64,000 nucleotides of DNA from positions 24,285,501 through 24,349,500 of the forward strand of contig CM042034.1 of the NCBI GenBank assembly GCA_023525975.1, written 5' to 3'. The translations under genes and the position numbers were made by a program. The notes under the pieces were generated by a model. That model did no database searches, was not told the origin of the DNA, and saw only the letters and a program-made list of their open reading frames with translations. Position 1 is the first letter of the stretch; every line of letters starts with the position of its first letter. Below are positions 22,891 through 35,200 of this stretch, in pieces. The stretch comes from Smallanthus sonchifolius (lineage: Eukaryota; Streptophyta; Magnoliopsida; Asterales; Asteraceae).

Positions 22891-23322
22891 TAACGTGTCA
22901 TTTTCGTCTATGTGGTTTGACCATTTTATCTACTTTTATCAAAAAAACATTTTTAGCTTTTTCATTCCTCGTCTATGTGGTTTGACCATTTTATCTACTT
23001 TTATCAAAAAACATTTTTAGCTTTTTCATTCCTTACTTTTCAAAATCTAGTCATTTTCATTTATCTGATGAAATCCGTCTTCATTTTAACGTTAAATCAG
23101 GGGCCGGTTTGAAATTCATATGTTAAAATCTAACCAAATTGCCCCTGAGTTAACCAAAATCACCCCTGATTTTATGTTAACATGTAGACGGAGTTAGTTA
23201 GGTGGATGGAAATTGCTAGATTTTGAAAAGTCACGGACGAAAAAGTAAAAAAAAAATAAAAAAATTGGATGAAAGTGGCTAAAATGGCAAAATCAAATGA
23301 ACGAAAATGACACTTTACTTTA
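22891..23322. mobile_element. Fold-back MITE with GTGTCATTTTCG termini
   Basis: Left arm ACGTGTCATTTTCGTC and right arm ACGAAAATGACACTTTACTT are inverted repeats. Similar flanks AAAAACTAA and AAAAACTAT suggest an imperfect 9-bp target duplication of the MULE type. The left arm contains a direct duplication of about 60 bases (two copies of CGTCTATGTGGTTTGACC). Confidence 0.7.
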
Positions 23323-23618
23323 AAAACTATATAAATAAAAGGCTCGTTTAGGCTCGAGAGACTGCTCGAGCCAATATGTGAAACTCGGGTTTGAGCTCGT
23401 TTACTAAATGAACCCCAAAGAAGCTCGAGCTCGTTTAAGCTCGGCTCAATTCGAATTTTTGGCGAGCCTATCTCGAGTAGTTCACGAACAGCTCGGCTCG
23501 TTTACACCTCTAGATTTTATATGACCAATGGTCTTTCAATTTACAACATAAATTATGCACAGAAACTGATTCTGAACTAGAAGTCAAATAATTAATACAA
23601 ATGGTGAAGTCTTGATCT

Positions 23619-26600
23619 TCATTGCCAATCAATGTTAATATTTGGAGACATATTCTCATGCTTTATCCTTCTTGCTAATGAAGAGAGTGGATGACTAGTT
23701 GTGTTTTCATCATTAGTTTTCCAAAGCCGCCTTGAAGACTTTTTGGTCAACGATGGTTGTGAGACTGTTGACTCAGGTTTTCTTGCTGGTGTTACAAACT
23801 TCAGATTTGCTTGAGGAGTCTGCAAATCAACAAATATATTATTATTATTATTATTATTATTCAAGTTTGGAACACAAACTATTTATTAAAAATTTGGACA
23901 TTCGGTGATACACGTCGACCCAACCCGTTTTGACCCCGCCAAAAAGTACAGGTTTTGACCCGTTAACAGTTCTAGACACACCTTCATTGGGCTCTCTGGT
24001 ATTTCTCTTTCGTTATAAAAGCTAGGTAGCGGTCGGGCTTTGAAGCAAAAGCTTTGTCGGAATCTTCTGAATTCGGTCTCGGCTTTCTCCTGCAACATAA
24101 TTGCATGATTCAACAATGTAATTATATCACATATTTTAAATTCTTTAGAAATTAGTACAGAAATATAACCTTCAACGTCGTTTGCAACTGCGCTTTCTGT
24201 GCTTCTTTTTCGTTAAATTTATCTTCAAGCTTCTGTAATTAATGAAATATGAAATAAGATCCAAGAAAGAGGAATAGCAATTTCATTAAAAGATATGAAT
24301 AACTGAATATAAATTATTGCCTGTTTTCTTCGTGCGGCTCTTTCCTCTGTTCGCAAGGTGAACGGGGATGATACAGTTGGTGATTGCAACTTGTTTCTAT
24401 AAGCACTCAGGGATTTTGAACTATTGGCACACAATCAAGCAAAGATCACAAAAACTATATATTTTATTTATTCATCAATATCTAAAGTATGATGAGTAGA
24501 ACTTACACAGCTGAGAAAATGTGCCATTTTTGACCAGGCGTTTTGCTTCCAACAGCCGAAGGATGAACAGGCGTTTCCATCCTTCAAGATTTATAAAGAC
24601 CAACAAACCGGTTAACACTTTTGGAAAAATAAACTCCAAAATGCTGAAGTCACCAAATAATTTGAACCATTTACCTTCTTTTTACCGAAGGGGTTATCGC
24701 AGGTTGCTTATTCTCCCCATTTTTAACCTGTAGCACCAAATTCACATAAGTTTAAGTTGTATAATGGAGTCAACACATATCACGAACGGTTGAATACCTT
24801 GGAAGGTGTTATTGTAGGTGTTGCACAACGTTTGGGTGTAGTGGAATGCACATTAGGAGCAAGTTTTGTACTTTCAATCTTTTGAACCGCTGGGAAGTTT
24901 ACTTTGTATGATTCTTTAACAGAACCAGAATTCATTAACGCGTACAATGATCTTGGGGCTGGTTTCTTTTTATCAATGGACTCCGTTGCAGTTGAGTTTT
25001 TGGTTCTTGGAGTGACCATATTTTCTTTCTGAGGATGCCTAGAAGCTAAATACTTTCCTGGTGGAACTGGGATTCTAGACTGTTTTTTGCCAATTGATGT
25101 TGATCTGAAAGAAGGTGTAGCTGGTTTCCTCTTGATCTTCGGTTGCAAAACCTCCTGGTCTGTGTTCAACTTTGACTGCAACAGAATCAAACACTGTATT
25201 TTACTAATTGTTTCATGAACTAAAGTGTCTGTGTGTGTGTCGCTAGGGGTATGAATTTCTGACACGACACGGGTCTAACACTGCAGGTTAAGTAAATGGG
25301 TTTTGGTCAGTTTCAGGTCGAAACCGTGAACACGTAGCTAAACAAGTCGTGTTCGTGTCAACCCGGCGGGTTCGCAGGCTGGCCCGTTTAACACATTTAT
25401 TTATATTTTTTTTAAATTGTTTTATGTAATAACTTAACAACATAAATACTTCAAAAAAATAAAAATAATATGTAATTTTAGAGTTTTAAAGCATTAATAT
25501 GTAACAGAAGTTAAATAAATATTTTTTCTCGGATTAAACATGTCGTGTATGTGTCAACCTGCGAAGACTCATAAGATGACACGATTTTCGTGTTCGGGTT
25601 CATATAAAATTTCTGGGCGCGTGTCACGTTCGACCCGTGAACATGACCCATTTAGCAGCCCCAGACTGTGTGTGTGTGTGTGTGTGTTTGGGGGGGGGGG
25701 GGGGGGGTTAGGGTTCAAACCTTCAACAATGGTCTCTCCATGTGAGATGTTCTACTATCCTCTGAAACAGAAACTTGATCTTCATGATCCTCAGAACTAT
25801 TTAACAAATCTTTCTTCATATCAGCAGCAACTACTGTCTTCTCGGTTCGGGGTTTGACCAGATTGACCGTTGACATATGACAGGTAGCATCAATTGCCTT
25901 GCTCCCATCTTGAGTTATGATCTGCTGTTCTTCATTTCCTGTTGGTAAATCATGGGATTTCAACAACATTGTTGCTTCAAAATCATGAGCACCATGATTT
26001 GTATCACAATTTCTTTCTTCAACTTCAGATTTTGCCTTTTCTTGCTCAAGCAATGCAGCTGCAGCTGCAGCCGCAGCAGCCTTTTGAGCAGCAACTTTCT
26101 TGTAATGAGCTTCAAAGAAAGCCTTCTTCTCGGCCACGGATCCTGCCTGCGCGTAACTCTTGGCTTCTTCAACGTATCGCTTATTAGAAAAACTTGACCA
26201 TTTTTCCCAAGCTAATGAATCTGATGTGAACCTCCCAAAAGACACAGAATCTCCAAGACCATGTACATGGTTTCCCTGCAAAATTTGATCCAAACTGAAA
26301 CAATTCAAAAGAACTGAAAAAATGTATTGGTGAATAATATTTCCTGTGTATTTTGAAATAGGGGTGTTCAATCGAATCGAATCAGGTTATTTGAGTTTGA
26401 AAATTTTAAAACTGAATTCGAATAAATTTCCACAACTCAATTCGAATAAGCTTATTTGAATTTAAATTGAATTCAGATCTATTCAAATAAACCGATTTAG
26501 AAAAAAAAAATGATCAAAGTTATGAAAGAAAAAATTCAAAATTAACCCATAATTTTAAAGCCCACATAATTTTGTACCTCAATAAGTGTTTTATTGATAA

Positions 26601-27180
26601 AGTCTAGAAAGTGGAAAATTGATGTCTCATGTTATATAAAAAAATTTAAAAATTATACATATAATGCTTATTCGGGTTATTCGAATCGAATTGGTTTGAG
26701 ATAACTAAATTCGAATTCGATTCGAATAAACCAAAATCTGAATTTGAATTCATTATTCGAATTCGGTTCAATTCGAATTTCAGGTTATTTGAGTCCGATT
26801 CAAATAATAAACACCCTTATTTTGAATAATTGAAAACCAGATCTCTTTATGTAGAGAGATTACAATGAAAAGTATAATGATAAAAGCTTACCCACTAATG
26901 ATAAAGATAGCCAAATAATTATCCAAATAAACAAACTTGAATATAAATGATAAATCAAATAAATAATAACCATAATAGATAAAAAAAAAACTCTGTTAAC
27001 ACAAACACCACCAGAAAAATAAATTTACCATCTCAAATAAAAAAGAAACAATCCAACATTACAAAAAAAATAAATTTAAATGAAATCAATTCACTGGAGC
27101 ATTTCCACAAACACTTGGTGGTCAAAAATAAAAACCCTTAATTTATGAACACTTACATTGTTGTTGGATTGATAGGGCAT
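23619..27180 (-). CDS. WVD2-like protein with TPX2 domain
   Basis: Microtubule-associated protein of the WAVE-DAMPENED2-LIKE group (closest by motif to WDL7-type proteins). Nine exons: 27180-27157, 26275-25721, 25175-24798, 24727-24675, 24581-24507, 24420-24321, 24232-24170, 24089-23982, 23819-23619; total 518 aa, all phases agree. The N-terminal part has GLGDSVSFGRFTSDSLAWEK, YVEEAKSYAQAGSVAEKKAF and an alanine run followed by an acidic region. The middle is basic and Ser/Pro-rich (KQSRIPVPPGKYLASRHPQK). The TPX2-type segment spans SSPFTLRTEERAARRK, KLEDKFNEKEAQKAQLQ and EFRRFRQSFCFKARPLPSFY. Exon 6 ends CAG|GCAATA, so intron 6 is a GC-AG intron. The first intron (27156-26276) carries a MITE. 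Exact orthology within the WDL group is unproven. Confidence 0.9.
25665..25708. repeat. (GT)n followed by a poly-G run
   Basis: A GT repeat of about ten units runs through TTT into about 18 G residues, inside intron 2 of the WVD2-like gene. Such a run is prone to length error. Confidence 0.9.
26358..26817. mobile_element. MITE in WVD2-like intron 1, TATTTTGAA duplication
   Basis: Left end ATAGGGGTGTTCAATCGAAT and right end TAATAAACACCCT are imperfect inverted repeats, flanked by TATTTTGAA at 26349-26357 and 26818-26826. The interior is made of TTCGAAT/ATTCGAA words. Terminal motif resembles the hAT MITE at 14445, but the duplication reads as nine bases. Confidence 0.75.
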
Positions 27181-30100
27181 GCTAGAGGCTAAAGATAAAG
27201 AATGCGTGACACAGAGAAGAAGACAACCCCAGAAGTGAAGTAGATCAAGGTAAGGGTTTCATTACAGAATCTTTTACTCAAAATTTGAAATTCAAAATGA
27301 AAAGGGTCTTCTGGGATTCCTCCATTTTGAGCTTGCAATTGGGTCCTACTTTACTTGTGTGTGGAATTTGGAGAGGGAGATTAACGTTCATAAGTTAAAA
27401 AAACCAATATTTAACTGTAAAAGCCTCCAAAAGTCAAGAAACCCCTTTGTCTTTATCCTCAAATTTAAAAAACCCATTTTTACATTCCAAGATTATTTAA
27501 GATTCTTAATAAATATAATAAGATTTTTTCATGTGTTTCCTTCTTAATTTGATTGAAAAGTTTTAATTTAAAAAAAAAAAAGAACGTTGGTGTATAATAA
27601 AAAATTAATTTTATAAGAATATGATTAATTAAAAAATTTAATTTAAAAGAAATAATTGTTTCCAAAATTTCTTCAAAACTACTAGAAGATGTTTGCGTGT
27701 TGCTATTGGGGTATTAAAACTTATAAGGTTTGGTTTCGATGATCTGTACACTGTTATTCATCCTGAAAAAAATCAACCACGAAACTCTTGTAAAAATAAT
27801 AACGTTGAAATGGCAAATCCAAAATTTTATAGAAACATCATATTTTAAAGGTTTTAAGAGGAAATTAAAAAAAAACTATACAAGAACCTTGAAGCAGCTT
27901 CGACGGCTTTTACGCTCGTGTGCTTCGATTACTTGTACATTATCACGAAAACTTGCTTTTGAGTGAAATATATAGTGAAACGTATATAAAAATAAGCATT
28001 TCGTAACGATACATTCGGAATTTTGTAAAACATCATATTTTAAAAGTTATAAGACAAAAACAAAATATGTTCAAAATTAACTTTAAAGATTAAAAAATTT
28101 AAAAATTAAGACCTAGAAGCTTAAGTCCTGAAGCAGTGTAAGATGGAGGATAAAGCTTGGAGTGTGAGAGTCTTCGGTTGCTTGTTCTGGGTTTGGGCTT
28201 GGAGATAGATCTGCAAAACAAGTAAACACCGTGAGTCTCGCCATGGACAGAAAAGATTTCTCCCCGTGATACCCTCCGATGTGAGAATAAGTATTTATCA
28301 GATGATAGAAAAACGATGGAAGTTATGGTGAAGTGAAGTAGCGAGTAAAAGTGAGAGAATAATGATGTCCATACCTTTACAATTGAGTGAGCTATTTATA
28401 ATGCTCTAATAGCTTGGACATCTGATCTGAGGCATTCCACGTAACCTGCAATCAATGTTTCCCATCTGACTAGGCTTACCTGGACCGTTATATCTTTTCT
28501 GGTGTTAAGGAGCTCCAGGCCCTGATAATGACCTTTGTCCACATAGTCGACCCATGTCTCTGTTGTATTGGTCACGTACCTGACCAGTTGTCTGTTACAG
28601 GTTCATGCCCTATTAATACCCTTTGTCTTCATAGTTGACCCCTGTCTCTAACCTACTGATCAGGTGTTAGTCAGGTACATAAGAACGGGTTTTTGGCTTT
28701 TACCCCTTTGTCTTGTTATTTGACTGATCATATTCTCTAGTGGCTAATGGGATTCTTTCCTTACTTGATACATGCTTTCTGCTTAGGAATTCTCTTGTGT
28801 ATTTTTCTAAGTGTTCGTGTTTGTTACTGTCCTCGAGTTACCAAGCCTTTATCTTTTGACATTTCCCATGTTGCTACAATGATCCGGGTTGGGCTTGATA
28901 TTGGGTTGAACCGTGCCTAGCTATCCCCGAGGCCAAATCTGAGCCGCAACAACAAAAAACTCGTTAGAAGGTGACCCCGGAGGCGGAGCTCCGGGAACAC
29001 CCTCCGACGCTCAAGTCAGTTATTTATATAAAGATGAACATGTCAAATATGGATATGATAAACATAAATATAAGAGAGAATGATAAGAAAAGGATGAGAA
29101 GTTAGAAATGAGAGAGATGACTTCCTAGAGAAAAGGAAGCCTGAAGGGATGTCTTGAGGAAGCATCATATGAGAGATTTGAGTATCAGATCTGAGTCCTT
29201 TACCTTGATGGGGTATGCACTTATTTATACTTGTGATGTTTGCCCAGGGTCGGATGTCTTTGACCCTGAGTGTTCTATTTTGGTGACTGTCAGACCACTT
29301 GTTATCTGGTCCTGCCTAGTTTTTACTGAGATTCCCCTTTAAGTGTGAAACATGTTGACATAGGGTTGTTAGAGGTTTTAGGCCTAATCTCCCTCTGATA
29401 GGTACTGACTTGTCGTTTCGTTTGGAGGCAAAAAGGGGAAAACACCGTTAACTTCTGAGGGTCTGGCTTTCCTCTTTTGGCATAGTCTCTTTCATGGGAA
29501 GACCATTGCTTTATTGCCCAGCCTTAGGTATCTTGACTGGGCTCTTCTTTGGCTTGACCTTTCTTAGGGATAATGTGTGTATTGCCCAGCCTTAGGTATC
29601 TTGGTTGGGATAAACCCTTCTTAGGCTTGACCTTTACCTTTATCTTAGGCTTATACTTTTGGCCTAAAACCTACCTACCTCATCATCCCACGACAACCGA
29701 GTCTGGGCTTTGTGTCGGGACTTAGTCTGGGCCGCGGCTCTCGCTGGTTCCTTCTGGTGAGTATTAATTCTCCTTATTCCAGCAAGGTGTACCACTATTT
29801 CTTTCCTCACTGTGACTGGGCCTGAGCTGGGACACACTTTTCCGCCGGAACTGGACCATAGCCAGGACACACCTTTCTACCGGGACATACCTTTCTGTCA
29901 GGGCTGGACCTGAGCCGCGGCTCATGTAATTTTTTTCATTTGGGACTTCTGCTGCGGCTTGCTTTGGTTTACATTACGGCTGGCATTGTGCCAAGGCCTT
30001 GTGTCGCGGTTGGGCTAGCTTGCCGTGACTGCTTGGCCGGTTAAGGCTTCGTCGTGGCTGGCCTGGCCGGGTGTGGTTTGTCCCTGGCCGTGACTTATGT

Positions 30101-32254
30101 TAGACATGGTTGTATCCAGGACTAATGCCCATCATAGTTCAATCTTCTTCTTTTTCACCACGATTCCGCCATTGTAAACTACAACCGTGGATGAATTGGG
30201 GGATTTCTCTAAACCCTAAGTTGTTCGATGGGTAGTGATCAAATCAATCGTGGATGACATCTTTTAATTTTCTTTGTCACTGTAGGTTTATTGACCGGCC
30301 TACTATAAGTTCCAACGAAATAGGATCCTGCTTTGGTGCCCACATTATTATTATTATTACCCATGAACAACCGGAAAAACGAACACGTCCTGATTTTCTT
30401 GCTCACGAACAACCGGAAAAATGAACCCACCACCGAGTCTGTTTCGCCGACCGACCGAAACCCAACCCAGCATCGTTAACAACACCATTTCTTCTTCCCC
30501 ATTAAAATAGGGCTGGAATGCTTGACGGTGGGGTTTAGAAGGAGGGGAAAAGCGAAGGGGATGGTGGTGGAGAGTTACAAGTGTGCCCGAAATTGGGTTT
30601 TAGATATGAACTCCAGACAGTCTTGGGTCTGCTTCTCAATCCTGGTAGCAACAATGGAGATGCAAAACAGATTTGTGGAACACGATTTGCAAGTGGTAAT
30701 GGTCGTCATGGTGTTGTTGGTGGTGGTTGCCTGAAATTTTGTTGGTCGAGAAATCAAATGAAGAAGACATAGATGAAGAGGTGTAGGTGGGGGTAAGGTA
30801 TGAGTAATGAAATGAAGACAGAGATAAAAGTGATGGTAAGGGTATTTTGGTTATTTTTATAAAGTTTGACAGAAAAGTTAATATACATCCCGTCTAGTGA
30901 CCTTTATGTTACTCATTGTCATACCATAGGGAGTAAAAAATGTAGTTTTTAATACTTAGGGAGGTAATCCAAAATATTAATATACCACATGAAATTGAGG
31001 TATAAAAAATGAAATGGAAGTATACATACATGAAAAAGATGTATAAATATAGGAAATAGATCTATAAATATAGGAAATGAAGGTATAAAACATGAAACGG
31101 AGGTTTTCAAGCTAGAAATTTTTGCCAACTTTATTTTTTACTTAAAATGAATGTAGCATTGGTGGTAAGATGCGTATAGTTTCACATTAACTTTGTTGTC
31201 AACTTTGTTTATTTATTAAATATCATAATTCAAATAAACAATTATAATTACTTTAAAGAAACATTGTATGCGGCTATAACATCATCTACATAAATCTTAC
31301 ATTGTGATTAAAAAATTGGGATATAGAAGTTTCAAAGATGAAAAAACTAAAAATATGAACAATATATAGAATAAAAAGAACATCAAAAATACAAAGCAAA
31401 TACGCAAAATTTCTTCCTATGTTATTTATATTTTATTTCAAAGTCATTTAATGGCAATTAAATGTTTGGAAGATTGAACATACATATGGGAAAGTGATCC
31501 AAGTCGTCGTTGAATAATGAAGTACTTTATCACCGTTGACATATTGCAAAATTTTAACTAAAAGAAGAAGTTTTTGAAATCTGAAAGATTAGCAAAAATA
31601 GGTGGTTTGATTCCAATTCTAGGCATGTTTGCTACGAATGTTTGCAAGCAGAAATAGGATTGGGCCATGTGACACTAATATTTATGGGCTTGATCAGTGT
31701 TCTCCATAATTACCGGGGAACGAGTGCATTTATTGCTTACAAGATGTAATAACAAGATTTTTTCTTTCTGATTAAAAATATGTGAGAGGGAAAACTGGAG
31801 GGAGATTTCTTAAGCCTAGTTGTATTGTATTATTGAGTAGGGGTGTGCACAGTTCGGTTATTAGCCTTAATCGAATTAGTGGACACGTGTCCTTAGTTAT
31901 TTTTATTTATTAGTTATAGTAGAAGTATGGTTGACACGAACACAGCCCGTTTAGCTAAACTTGTTCGTTTGACCCAAAACTAATCCAAACCCAAAAATCT
32001 CGTGTTAGGTTTGTGTCGTGTCAAAATTTCACATCCTTAGATGACAGTTTTCCTAATCTAAATTCAACTGTCTGACGGATTCCCCTACCCATAATAGGTT
32101 AAACACGTGGGGAATGTTTCGATTAAAAAGGACATGTAAACATTCTTACATAAGTATCATTTTCACTATCATTTCCATCAATCAGAAAGAATCTTGACTT
32201 GCCCCATAAGGGTTCATATGCAAATTCATTAAAGTACAGACCTTTTGTATCTAA
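27181..32254. other. Gene-free interval between WVD2-like and membrane-protein genes
   Basis: The two flanking genes are transcribed in the same (minus) direction. Bases 27181-27360 are the WVD2-like leader and promoter; bases 27690-27870 and 27960-28035 are fragments of the dispersed repeat seen near 1000. Bases 28136-30110 are LTR-like (separate entry). Bases 30120-30880 contain short open frames without family motifs. Bases 30950-31130 have short repeats of GGAAATGAAGGTATA. Bases 31850-32040 are CACGTGTC/GTTTGACCC repeat words. The last 160 bases include the 3-prime UTR of the next gene. Confidence 0.45.
28136..30110 (-). repeat. LTR-like repeat debris
   Basis: Non-coding, with GC content above its surroundings. 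Two segments, about 28196-28290 and 28950-29035, both contain a CACCGTG.../CCCTCCGA(T/C)G word set. On the minus strand the second reads CTGACTTGAGCGTCGGAGGG followed by GGAGCTCCGCCTCCGGGG, a phrase I associate with the R/U5 part of plant Ty3 Tat/Athila LTRs. A direct duplication of about 70 bases (GCCCAGCCTTAGGTATCTTG, twice) lies at 29516-29650. No element boundaries were found. Confidence 0.45.
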
Positions 32255-35200
32255 TCATACAATATTAACATCTCTTGCTTCTTCTTGCCTAACCCCACGA
32301 TTACTCGTCTTGTTTCTAAACGATCGTTGTGACCCAAAAATCCGACCAAACGTGCTTTTCGACCTGGGAACAGTTTGAGGCCCTCCGTTCCTCTTATCGA
32401 GTTCTTCAAGTATCGCCTTCATGATGTTCTCAAATCTTCTTCTGTAAGTTGGATACCTTGATATAGACTTTGTGATCCCTTGAAGCCTTTGTATACCAAC
32501 CACCAACATTTAGTAAAAACATAAGGAAGAAAAACTTAGATAAAAAGTTGTTGGAGTCAACCCAACCCATTTTGACCCGACCCATAAATTTACCTTCGAG
32601 CTACTGCTTCAAGTTCAGCCCGTCTAAGCTCAGACTCCGGTGGCGGGCCAATGTTGGTATTTTTCAAAACTAACTTGCCCAAGTAGGTTTCTTCAGATTC
32701 TGTGAGGTTTTGTGCTTTGATTTGATCTTTCATGACCAATAGCGGGTTTAAGAACCAATCGTAGAACGTATCTTTGGGTCTGTTTGCACGCGTTATCTCT
32801 ATACCATTTTCCGCTGGAGTAAAAATAAGCAAAATGATTGCTATAAATGAGACATATTTATTAAAAAGTGAGAGAATTATGAAAATAGTAAAGTTTTCAG
32901 GTGCTTACACATTATTAAACCAGGACTGTTGACTTTTGCTGACCAGAGAAGCGCTTGGTAGAGACAATAAGCAGGTAGACTAACCGACTGCGGATCTTCA
33001 ATCTCGTTTACAGTTATTAATCCTTCCAACACCAAGTACTCACCTTGTCGGCGACATTCTTGGAAGAAGCTATCAAGCAACTACACAAGTTGTATATCAA
33101 GTCAACATTTTTATTTAATTTTTCAAAATTTAAAGGGGGAGGGGGGGTGTTTGGATGCGTGTTTTGAAAATGATTAGAATCATAATACATGTACCCTAAC
33201 ACCAGAATTGGTCATTGTGACTATGGGTGTAACGAGCAGAGCCAAGCCGCTCGTGAGCTTCAAATATCGAGCCTAAACGAGCTTTTATTTAAGATATTTA
33301 ATATATATTTAGATAATAATTATATATAATATTATGATAAAAATAAGGATTATTGGATTTTAATAATCCCACATTTTACCAATTGGCCAATAATAATCCA
33401 GACTGAGAATATTCTTACCATCGGTCCCTACTTTCAAACTATTTTTTTACATTGGACCCCCCGTTAAAAAAACTTAACGCCGTTAGAGTTTATACGACGT
33501 TGACATCTGCAAACCGCCGGTAAGTCGAGCCAAGCTAGCAGTGGTCTCGTGGTCGCTTTTGAAATTGGCTCTGGTGGTGTTTAACTGGTCTCGTTTGTCC
33601 GGAAAGTCCAAACAGAGACAACGGTGGTGTTTAACGAGACCAGTTAAAACCACCAAAGCCAATTTCAAAAGCCAACACGAGACCACTGCTATCTTGACTC
33701 GACTTTCCAGCGGTTTGCAGATGCCAACGTCGTATAAACTCTAACGGCGTTAAGTTTTTTTAACGGGGGGTCCAATGTAAAAAAATAGTTTGAAAGTAGG
33801 TACCGGTGGTAAGAATATTCTCAGTTGGGATTATTATTGGCCAATTGGTAAAAGGTGGGATTATTAAAATCCAATAATCCTAAAAATAATTAAATAATAC
33901 ATATTGTGTTATATATAAATTTTTAATTATATATATATAGATATATAAAATAATTAAAGAATTAATAAATAATAAACGAGCCGAGCCCGAGCTTAGCTTG
34001 AGCTTGGAAAACTACTAACGAGTTCTAAACAGCTCGGCTCGTTTACTCCCTAACTATGACTTCCAGTCACGATAATCATGGTGTAAAAGATATTGTTGGA
34101 GCAAACCTCCAATGGCTTCAATTCAATCATCGGGACCCTAACAGATCCAGCCCGTGATGTTACACTTTTAAAGGAACCCGCCATCGAGAAAGAACTTGGA
34201 GTAGATAATCCAGAGTTACGCCGATACTTAGGTCTGTTAAAAAGAAAATATTAGCTGATATTTAGAAGTTAAGCAAAAAAAAAGAAATATTGCAAAACAT
34301 TAGCACCTGGGAAAGCAAGATCCTTCGGGCATGTCAAGAACATCGTTGCTATATTCATCATAGATCGACAATGCAGCTAAAATATAGCAAAGCCCGAGAT
34401 AGAAAGATGACTCCTGTTCACACAAACTCAAGGTTAGAAATTAGTTATGAACGGGTCAATTTGGATTATGTTTTAACTCGTTAATATCCAAAAGATTGGC
34501 TTAAAAGGAAATGGGTCAATAGTTCACACCTTAAGTGTATTTTGAATGCATACAAGGTTTGAAATTGCTTTAATAAAAAAGTTAGATTATCATTCTAATA
34601 TATAGTCTTTAAATCGTATTTAACAAATTTATTATTTAAAAAATGGTTGACAAAAAGTGTTTTGGTCAACCCAACCCAGTGCATCCCAAAAAGTTATTCG
34701 TTTTGACCCAAATCGGCATGACCCACCCAATTTCTCTCATCTACAAGAAAGATGAAAAGGTGCGGTTTTGACCTTCGAGGTCAAGACTTGATATGAGATT
34801 TGTGATAGTGACCTGATAAACGATCACAGCGGCGTATAAACCGAAGACAATACCAGAGACCATGGAGCATAACACGGCTCCAGCTACAGCCAATGGCCAT
34901 AGCAAGATGGCTAGACCTGCAAATGGCACACAAATGGTCTCCAAGAACGGGCCTTCTCGACCCACACAATCTTGAAACAAACGGTGCCAACCTTTGACTA
35001 ACATGTATGGGCTTTTCAGTGCAGCTATAACTGTGATCACTGGAAAGTCAATCACAAGTCCCAGTAACCCTATGACAAAGGCTATAGGTAGATAAACCAC
35101 CCTGTAAATACAAATTATGACATTAATCAACAAAGATGCTAAGCTTTTTCTTTCGAAAGTCACGTTAGATATCATATGCCTGATTTTCGACTTCATGTAA

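Larger units (their letters stand above)
22143..23513. mobile_element. GAGCCGAGC-type repeat carrying two fold-back MITEs
   Basis: The outer ends are rich in GAGCCGGCTCGTTTAAGCTC (left) and AGCTCGGCTCGTTTACACC (right), a common plant hAT-like repeat type; boundaries are approximate. Two separate fold-back elements lie inside, at 22291-22794 and about 22891-23322. Confidence 0.55.

Noticed and set aside
30522..30772. Possible small gene near 30.5-30.8 kb
   Set aside because: Frames overlap on both strands, lack motifs, and no exon structure could be built.
33483..33744. Two similar 67-residue open frames on opposite strands
   Set aside because: They are mirror images of the arms of the fold-back element, not genes.
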